Below the pieces are notes generated by a model that saw only the letters and a list, made by a program, of their open reading frames with translations, ran no database searches and had not been told where the DNA came from. The position numbers and the translations under genes were made by a program. This document shows, piece by piece, positions 7,326 through 11,367 of a stretch of DNA of 11,367 nucleotides. Position 1 is the stretch's first letter. The number at the start of each line of letters is the position of its first letter. Source of the DNA: Puniceicoccales bacterium (GTDB taxonomy: Bacteria > Verrucomicrobiota > Verrucomicrobiia > Opitutales > Oceanipulchritudinaceae); the NCBI GenBank assembly GCA_030595525.1, contig JAUVDD010000031.1, positions 1 to 11,367 of the forward strand. The letters run 5' to 3'.

Positions 7326-8369
7326 ATGCGCAGCGAATCGGAAGCACCATTTGAAGGCAGTGTAGGGAAAAATGAGGCATTGGGAGAATCAGAAGCCTTT
7401 ATGCTTTTCCAGGAACGCCTTTCGCGAGTGGCGCAGGTGGATCGACCTGTTTTGATCGTTGGGGAACGAGGAACAGGAAAGGAGCTGGCGGTTTCCCGGT
7501 TGCATTATTTATCCAGTCGTTGGCAGGGTCCCCTTGTTGCGCTGAACTGTGCAGCATTATCTCCTTCAGTTTTGGAATCGGAACTGTTTGGCCACGAAGC
7601 GGGAGCCTTCACAGGTGCCAGCAAGCGCCGGATGGGTCGTTTCGAAGCTGCGGATTCGGGAACCCTGTTTTTGGATGAGATTGGTCTGATTCCAATTACG
7701 ATTCAGGAAAAGATTTTACGAGTCGTGGAATACCGGCAATTCGAGCGGGTAGGAGGCAGCCACCAAATCCGGGTGGATGTCCGAATCATCGGGGCAACCA
7801 ATGCAGACTTGCCGAGACTTGCCAGCGAAGGAAAGTTCAAGCGGGATCTGCTGGATCGTTTAACCTTTGAAGTGCTGTTTCTACCGCCTCTGCGACAAAG
7901 GCGGGAAGACATCGAACTGCTGGCCAGACATTTTTCCACGCGAATGTCGTTGGAGTTGGGTTGGCGAGAAGTGCCGGAATTTACTCCTGAGGCTATGGAG
8001 GCCTTGGAATCCTATCGTTGGCCAGGTAATATCCGCGAATTGAAGAACGTGGTTGAGCGAGCCGTTTATGCCAGTGGTGGCACTGATATCGACAGGGTGA
8101 ACTTTGATCCCTTCAATTCTCCCTACGGTTTTGAAGAGGAAAGCAAGGTATCCAAATCCGATGCCTCCAATATTCAACAAACACCTAATGGTTTTGTAGC
8201 GGGCAAAGACTCGTTGGAGAACATGGTTCGTGAGCTGGAAGTAACTGCTTTGAAATCAGCTATGGAAGAAACCAAATTCCATCAGGGCGACGCGGCCAAA
8301 TTGCTTGGCATGTCATATCACCAGTTTCGTGGCCTGTACAGAAAGCACAAGGACAGTCTGGAGGGCTGA
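7326..8369 (+). CDS. pspF: PspF, sigma-54-dependent activator of the phage shock operon
   Basis: The protein is 347 aa (E. coli PspF is 325 aa). It has an AAA+ domain and a Fis-type HTH but no receiver or other sensor domain, as is typical for PspF. Visible motifs are Walker A GERGTGKE (47-54), the sigma-54-contacting loop GAFTGA (93-98), Walker B TLFLDE (113-118), GATNADL (156-162) and WPGNIRELKNVVER (232-245). The HTH is at about 303-340, with AAKLLGMSYHQFRGLYRKH. HYLSSRWQGP holds W66, matching E. coli W56, the known PspA contact. K172 replaces the first of two conserved Arg-finger residues (R162 in E. coli); the second is kept as R178. It is divergent from pspA, 199 bp apart. No good Shine-Dalgarno sequence precedes ATG 7326. 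That start fits the family N-terminus (ALGESEAF), though TTG 7380, with GAGG in front, is possible. Confidence 0.96.
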   Translation: MRSESEAPFEGSVGKNEALGESEAFMLFQERLSRVAQVDRPVLIVGERGTGKELAVSRLHYLSSRWQGPLVALNCAALSPSVLESELFGHEAGAFTGASKRRMGRFEAADSGTLFLDEIGLIPITIQEKILRVVEYRQFERVGGSHQIRVDVRIIGATNADLPRLASEGKFKRDLLDRLTFEVLFLPPLRQRREDIELLARHFSTRMSLELGWREVPEFTPEAMEALESYRWPGNIRELKNVVERAVYASGGTDIDRVNFDPFNSPYGFEEESKVSKSDASNIQQTPNGFVAGKDSLENMVRELEVTALKSAMEETKFHQGDAAKLLGMSYHQFRGLYRKHKDSLEG

Positions 8370-8404
8370 CGCATAGCCATGCTGCTGACAGATGCTTTAA
8401 AATT

Positions 8405-8418
8405 GGAATAAAAATTCC
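8405..8418 (-). terminator. Weak hairpin between convergent pspF and thrS
   Basis: GGAAT-AAAA-ATTCC forms a 5-bp, AT-rich stem just past the thrS stop codon. On the minus strand it is followed by AATTTT, a poor U tract. It is the only candidate terminator in the 51-bp gap and may serve thrS. The low stem stability makes this uncertain. Confidence 0.3.
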
Positions 8419-8420
8419 TA

Positions 8421-10250
8421 TTAAGCAACGGGAAGTGCTTTTTCTGCGACGCGGGTCAGAATTCGGTCAACTGCCTCGATGGATGGTAATGTACCTTCAT
8501 CATCCTTATTTACGCGAGAGCGAATGGTGACGTTGCCTTCGGCCACTTCGTTCTTCCCAATGACGAACATGTATGGAATCCGGTCCATTTCGGCTCGACG
8601 GATTTTTGCCCCAAACTTGTCGGAATGGCTGTCGATCGAGCAACGAATCTTTGCAGCCCCGAGCTTTGCTTCGAGTTCACGAGCAGTATCCAGTTGAGCA
8701 TCTGTTATTGGCAGGATGCGAACCTGTTCCGGAGCGAGCCAGATTGGGAAATTGCCGGCAAAATGTTCAATCAGAACACCGGTGAAGCGTTCCATTGAAC
8801 CGAAAGGTGCACGGTGGATCATCACCGGGCGATGGTCTGCATTATCCGAGCCGATGTAGTTCAGATTAAACCGTTCTGGGAGGTTGTAATCCACCTGAAC
8901 TGTTCCCAGTTGCCATTCACGACCGATGACATCCTTTACCACAAAATCGATTTTCGGTCCGTAGAAAGCTGCTTCACCCGTTTCTTCCGAGTAGGGAACA
9001 TCGAGGGTGCCGGCGACCTTGCGCAAGGCGGCTTCGGCCTTATCCCAGAGGGAGGCATCGCCGGTGTATTTCGAGGAGTCAGAATCTCTTAATCCTATAC
9101 GAACCCGGTAATCCTTCATTCCGAGAGTGTTGAATACAGTCTTAACCAGGTCCAGGCAGCCCTGGATTTCTTGTTCGACTTGCTCCTCTGTGCAGAAGAT
9201 GTGTGCATCGTCCTGAGTGAAACCACGCACCCGAGTCATACCGTTCAGTTCACCGGATTGTTCCCAGCGATAGACTGTCCCGAATTCAGCCAACCGAATT
9301 GGCAAATCCCTGTAGCTATGTGGTTGCGAATCAAAGATCTTGATATGCATCGGGCAGTTCATCGGTTTCAGGAGATACCCATCCACGTCACCCGCATCGA
9401 CTTTGTTGCTCAGTTCCGCACAGGAACATCCTTCTTTAGAAAGTTTTTCCAATTCATCACTTTCGATGATCGGAGCAAATTGAGATTCCTTGTAATAGGG
9501 GAAATGACCGCTTGTGCGATATAGTCCCAATTTGCCGATATGTGGAGTGAAAACCTGTGAGTAACCCTGTTTACGCAGCTCTTCAGCGATGAAACTCTGC
9601 AGTTCCTGACGAATAACGGATCCTTTGGCGGTCCAGAGAACCAGACCCTGACCAACGGCTTCATCGATGTGAAAAAGCTGAAGATCTCGACCCAGCTTCC
9701 TGTGGTCTCGTTTCTTAGCTTCTTCAATACGCTCCATATGCTCAGCCAACTGATCCTTGTTGGGATAGGCTGTACCATAAATCCGTTGCAACTGCTTGTT
9801 CTTCTCATCTCCACGGTGGTATGCACCGGCGATACTGAGCAATTTGACTGCTTTAATCTTCTTGCTGTAGTTAACGTGTGTTCCGGCACACAGGTCAACG
9901 AACTCTCCGTTTCGGTAAAAACTGATCGCCTCGTCCTCCGGAATGTCATCGAGACGGCCTAGCTTGTAAGCTTCCTGACCCATTTCCTTGATCAGGATAA
10001 CAGCTTCTTCACGAGTGGTTTCGAATTTCTCAAATCGCTGGTTTTCCTTGATCACTTTTTTCATTTCTCCCTCGATGCGCTCGAGATCCTCGAAAGTGAA
10101 GGCATGATCCAAGTCAAAGTCGTAGTAAAATCCGGAATCCGTCGGTGGACCAATATCGAGTTTGGCCTCTGGGAACAGGCGGAGGACCGCAGTCGCTAAA
10201 ACGTGCGCTGAGGAGTGGCGGATTTCTTCCAATGGTGACATTTCTTTCAT
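8421..10250 (-). CDS. thrS: Threonyl-tRNA synthetase lacking the N-terminal TGS domain
   Basis: This class II synthetase attaches threonine to tRNA-Thr in the cytoplasm. It has 609 aa against 642 in E. coli. The editing domain comes first, with HSSAH (12-16) and CAGTH (121-125) giving the hydrolytic His/Cys residues that clear mischarged Ser. The catalytic core carries the zinc ligands C299 (in MNCPMH), H350 (in DDAHIF) and H479 (in MIHRAP), the motif-2 stretch RVRGFTQDDAHIF, and motif 3 GSMERFTGVLIEHFAG. The anticodon-binding domain covers about 505-600. The N1/TGS domain is absent: an in-frame TAA lies 12 nt upstream of the ATG, so a longer start is impossible. About 25 extra residues, including CSC (275-277), sit before MNCP. 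The start has no nearby Shine-Dalgarno sequence; a GGAGG lies 34 nt upstream. It is divergent from the hydrolase gene and convergent with pspF. Confidence 0.97.
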   Translation of the reverse strand: MKEMSPLEEIRHSSAHVLATAVLRLFPEAKLDIGPPTDSGFYYDFDLDHAFTFEDLERIEGEMKKVIKENQRFEKFETTREEAVILIKEMGQEAYKLGRLDDIPEDEAISFYRNGEFVDLCAGTHVNYSKKIKAVKLLSIAGAYHRGDEKNKQLQRIYGTAYPNKDQLAEHMERIEEAKKRDHRKLGRDLQLFHIDEAVGQGLVLWTAKGSVIRQELQSFIAEELRKQGYSQVFTPHIGKLGLYRTSGHFPYYKESQFAPIIESDELEKLSKEGCSCAELSNKVDAGDVDGYLLKPMNCPMHIKIFDSQPHSYRDLPIRLAEFGTVYRWEQSGELNGMTRVRGFTQDDAHIFCTEEQVEQEIQGCLDLVKTVFNTLGMKDYRVRIGLRDSDSSKYTGDASLWDKAEAALRKVAGTLDVPYSEETGEAAFYGPKIDFVVKDVIGREWQLGTVQVDYNLPERFNLNYIGSDNADHRPVMIHRAPFGSMERFTGVLIEHFAGNFPIWLAPEQVRILPITDAQLDTARELEAKLGAAKIRCSIDSHSDKFGAKIRRAEMDRIPYMFVIGKNEVAEGNVTIRSRVNKDDEGTLPSIEAVDRILTRVAEKALPVA

Positions 10251-10265
10251 AACAAAGTTGGCTTA

Positions 10266-10289
10266 TTCCCTTTAAATGGGAAAACCTCC
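10266..10289 (-). promoter_or_regulatory. thrS leader: GGAGG followed by a small hairpin
   Basis: In the thrS leader RNA a strong GGAGG (10285-10289) is followed by a hairpin, TTCCC-ATTTAAA-GGGAA (10266-10282), and then 15 nt to the ATG. Folding would shorten the effective distance from GGAGG to start codon from 34 to about 17 nt. No ATG, GTG or TTG lies at normal spacing after the GGAGG. A translational control role is speculative. Confidence 0.3.
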
Positions 10290-10303
10290 GTTAAGAGCTC
10301 AAT

Positions 10304-10318
10304 TTGACAAATAGTCAA
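10304..10318. promoter_or_regulatory. Inverted repeat TTGAC-N5-GTCAA between divergent thrS and hydrolase genes
   Basis: This is a perfect palindrome with 5-bp arms and an AAATA spacer, in the middle of the 139-bp divergent gap. It could be an operator. It also supplies a TTGACA (+) and a TTGACT (-) that resemble -35 boxes, but no good -10 box stands at 16-18 bp on either strand. Confidence 0.35.
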
Positions 10319-10389
10319 GAAAGGGACTTCGCATAAAAATACGCGTGAAAGATTGCCGAACAAGAACGCATGCCTAGGTTAACTGCCCA

Positions 10390-11028
10390 ATGAGCTTATC
10401 TGTACAAATCTTTGAACTGCCTCCCATCGGAACACAGTGCTATGTGGTCAGTCATCCTGACAGCCTGGAGCTGGCTGTGTTTGACGCGCCCTTGAATGCC
10501 TGGCCGACGGTGGAAGCCATTGCTGCCAAAAGCGGATTGAAGATTGGCGGATTATATTTCACGCACGGACACTGGGATCACACACTCGACGGACAGAAAT
10601 TCAACGATGCAGGAGTGCCGGCATTCGCACATGCTGAAGATCGCCTCTTTTTTGAAACCCCGGAAGTCATGGCAACTTATTCAATTCCCGGGATGGCGAT
10701 GCCGCCGGTGAAGATTGAATCGTGGCTCGAACACGGTCAGAGGATCAAGATTATCGGGCGTGAAGTGGAAGTACGACATGTGCCTGGACATAGCCCCGGG
10801 AGTGTTCTCTTCTGGTTTGTTGATGACAAAGTGGCTATTTCCGGAGACGCGCTCTTTTATCGCAGTATTGGGCGAACAGATTTTCCCGGCTGTTCATTTG
10901 AACAGCTTTCCAACTCAATCAAGAATCACATTTACACGCTGCCGGACGATACCGTAGTCTATCCAGGACACGGTCCGGAGACTTCTGTTGGTGATGAAGC
11001 GAACGGAAATCCCTTCGTGTTAAGGTAA
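10390..11028 (+). CDS. Metallo-beta-lactamase-fold hydrolase, glyoxalase II-like (YcbL type)
   Basis: This is a 212-aa cytoplasmic protein with a full set of binuclear metal ligands: THGHWDH (H59, H61, D63, H64), H134 in VPGHSPG, D153 in ISGDALF and H194 in YPGHGPET. The SIGRTDFPG segment after D153 and the short length (no C-terminal helical substrate domain of classical glyoxalase II) match the YcbL group. Those proteins hydrolyse S-lactoylglutathione or related thioesters; the true substrate here is unknown. The ATG at 10390 has only a distant, weak ribosome site (TAGG about 13 nt away). The ribD start follows six bases after its stop, and the ribD ribosome site overlaps its last codons, so the two genes are probably co-transcribed and perhaps translationally coupled. 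Genes of this kind recur beside unrelated housekeeping genes, so proximity alone does not imply a riboflavin role. Confidence 0.9.
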   Translation: MSLSVQIFELPPIGTQCYVVSHPDSLELAVFDAPLNAWPTVEAIAAKSGLKIGGLYFTHGHWDHTLDGQKFNDAGVPAFAHAEDRLFFETPEVMATYSIPGMAMPPVKIESWLEHGQRIKIIGREVEVRHVPGHSPGSVLFWFVDDKVAISGDALFYRSIGRTDFPGCSFEQLSNSIKNHIYTLPDDTVVYPGHGPETSVGDEANGNPFVLR

Positions 11029-11034
11029 CGATTA

Positions 11035-11367
11035 ATGGATGATTCGGCATATATGCGACTGGCAATTGCCCAAGCTCGTGAGGCGATGGGTAAGACGCAT
11101 CCAAATCCAGCTGTTGGTGCCATTATCACACAGGACGGTGAAGTCGTCGCCGAGGGGCATACCCAGCCAGCGGGGGAGGATCATGCAGAGATTGTTGCCC
11201 TGAATGCCTACCGAGCCGCAGGATTACAACCGAATGATACAACCTCCCTTTATGTAACCTTGGAGCCATGCTCCACTCACGGAAGAACCCCTCCCTGCAC
11301 TCGGGCGATCATTGATTCGGGAATCCGAAGGGTTGTCATTGGTGCCACAGATCCGAATCCAAAGCAT
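11035..11367 (+). CDS. ribD: RibD, riboflavin biosynthesis deaminase domain (3' end outside window)
   Basis: The frame is open from ATG 11035 to the window edge (111 codons). It encodes the N-terminal cytidine-deaminase-like domain of the usually bifunctional pyrimidine deaminase/reductase, which deaminates the pyrimidine product of the GTP cyclohydrolase II step and then reduces the ribose. Clear motifs are MRLAIAQAREAMGKTHPNPAVGA at the start (MRLA then the TxPNPxVG signature), HAE (H50, E52: zinc ligand and catalytic Glu) and LEPCSTHGRTPPC (C79 and C88: zinc ligands). The spacing matches RibD, not the single-domain tRNA or cytosine deaminases. TAAGG, 9 nt before the ATG, supports the start. 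The reductase domain, if present, is beyond the window. Confidence 0.95.
   Translation, partial: MDDSAYMRLAIAQAREAMGKTHPNPAVGAIITQDGEVVAEGHTQPAGEDHAEIVALNAYRAAGLQPNDTTSLYVTLEPCSTHGRTPPCTRAIIDSGIRRVVIGATDPNPKH

Noticed and set aside
8372..8383. GCAT-AGCC-ATGC hairpin after pspF as its terminator
   Set aside because: The 4-bp stem has no following T tract; no convincing pspF terminator is visible.
9410..9949. A 179-codon open frame inside thrS in another frame, and similar open frames inside other genes
   Set aside because: They overlap strongly supported genes, show no family motifs and have compositions typical of shadow frames.
10304..10340. TTGACA at 10304 as the -35 box of a sigma-70 promoter for the hydrolase gene
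   Set aside because: At 16-18 bp spacing the bases are CTTCGC-like; the only T/A-rich block (TAAAAA at 10334) is about 24 bp away.

Overview
The window looks like chromosomal DNA from a Gram-negative bacterium of about 50% GC. Verrucomicrobiota (Opitutae-like) is my best guess. It rests mainly on the threonyl-tRNA synthetase, which has no N-terminal TGS domain and resembles Opitutae sequences as I remember them, and on the large bacterial alpha-2-macroglobulin. No search was run, so the phylum is tentative. Coding density is high. I saw no mobile element, CRISPR array, tRNA or rRNA, and no gene-free stretch longer than about 200 bp.

Layout. (1) 1-4523, + strand: the C-terminal 1500 or so residues of an alpha-2-macroglobulin-like protein that is open at the left edge and lacks the thioester Cys-Glu-Gln motif. 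(2) 4534-5625, - strand: a soluble histidine kinase with an N-terminal cyclic-nucleotide-binding-type domain, convergent with the first gene. A strong intrinsic terminator lies 14 nt upstream of its start. (3) 5716-7126, - strand: a phage-shock operon, pspA-pspB-pspC. (4) 7326-8369, + strand: pspF, the sigma-54 activator, divergent from pspA. The 199-bp gap between them carries a near-consensus -24/-12 promoter pointing at pspA and several inverted repeats. (5) 8421-10250, - strand: thrS, convergent with pspF. (6) 10390-11028, + strand: a glyoxalase-II-like metallo-beta-lactamase-fold hydrolase. (7) 11035 to the right edge, + strand: the deaminase domain of ribD, six bases downstream of the hydrolase and probably in its operon.

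The coherent system here is the envelope-stress module. PspF (AAA+ plus Fis-type HTH, no receiver domain, GAFTGA loop and the PspA-contacting Trp both present) should drive pspABC through sigma-54. PspA should restrain PspF until PspB and PspC sense inner-membrane stress. The gene set is classical, but finding the proteobacterial PspF/PspABC arrangement with a recognisable -24/-12 promoter outside Proteobacteria, if the phylum is right, is the most notable point. I found nothing that amounts to a wholly undescribed system. The more unusual details are the thioester-less macroglobulin, the TGS-less ThrRS with a CxC-bearing insertion, and the terminator immediately in front of the kinase.
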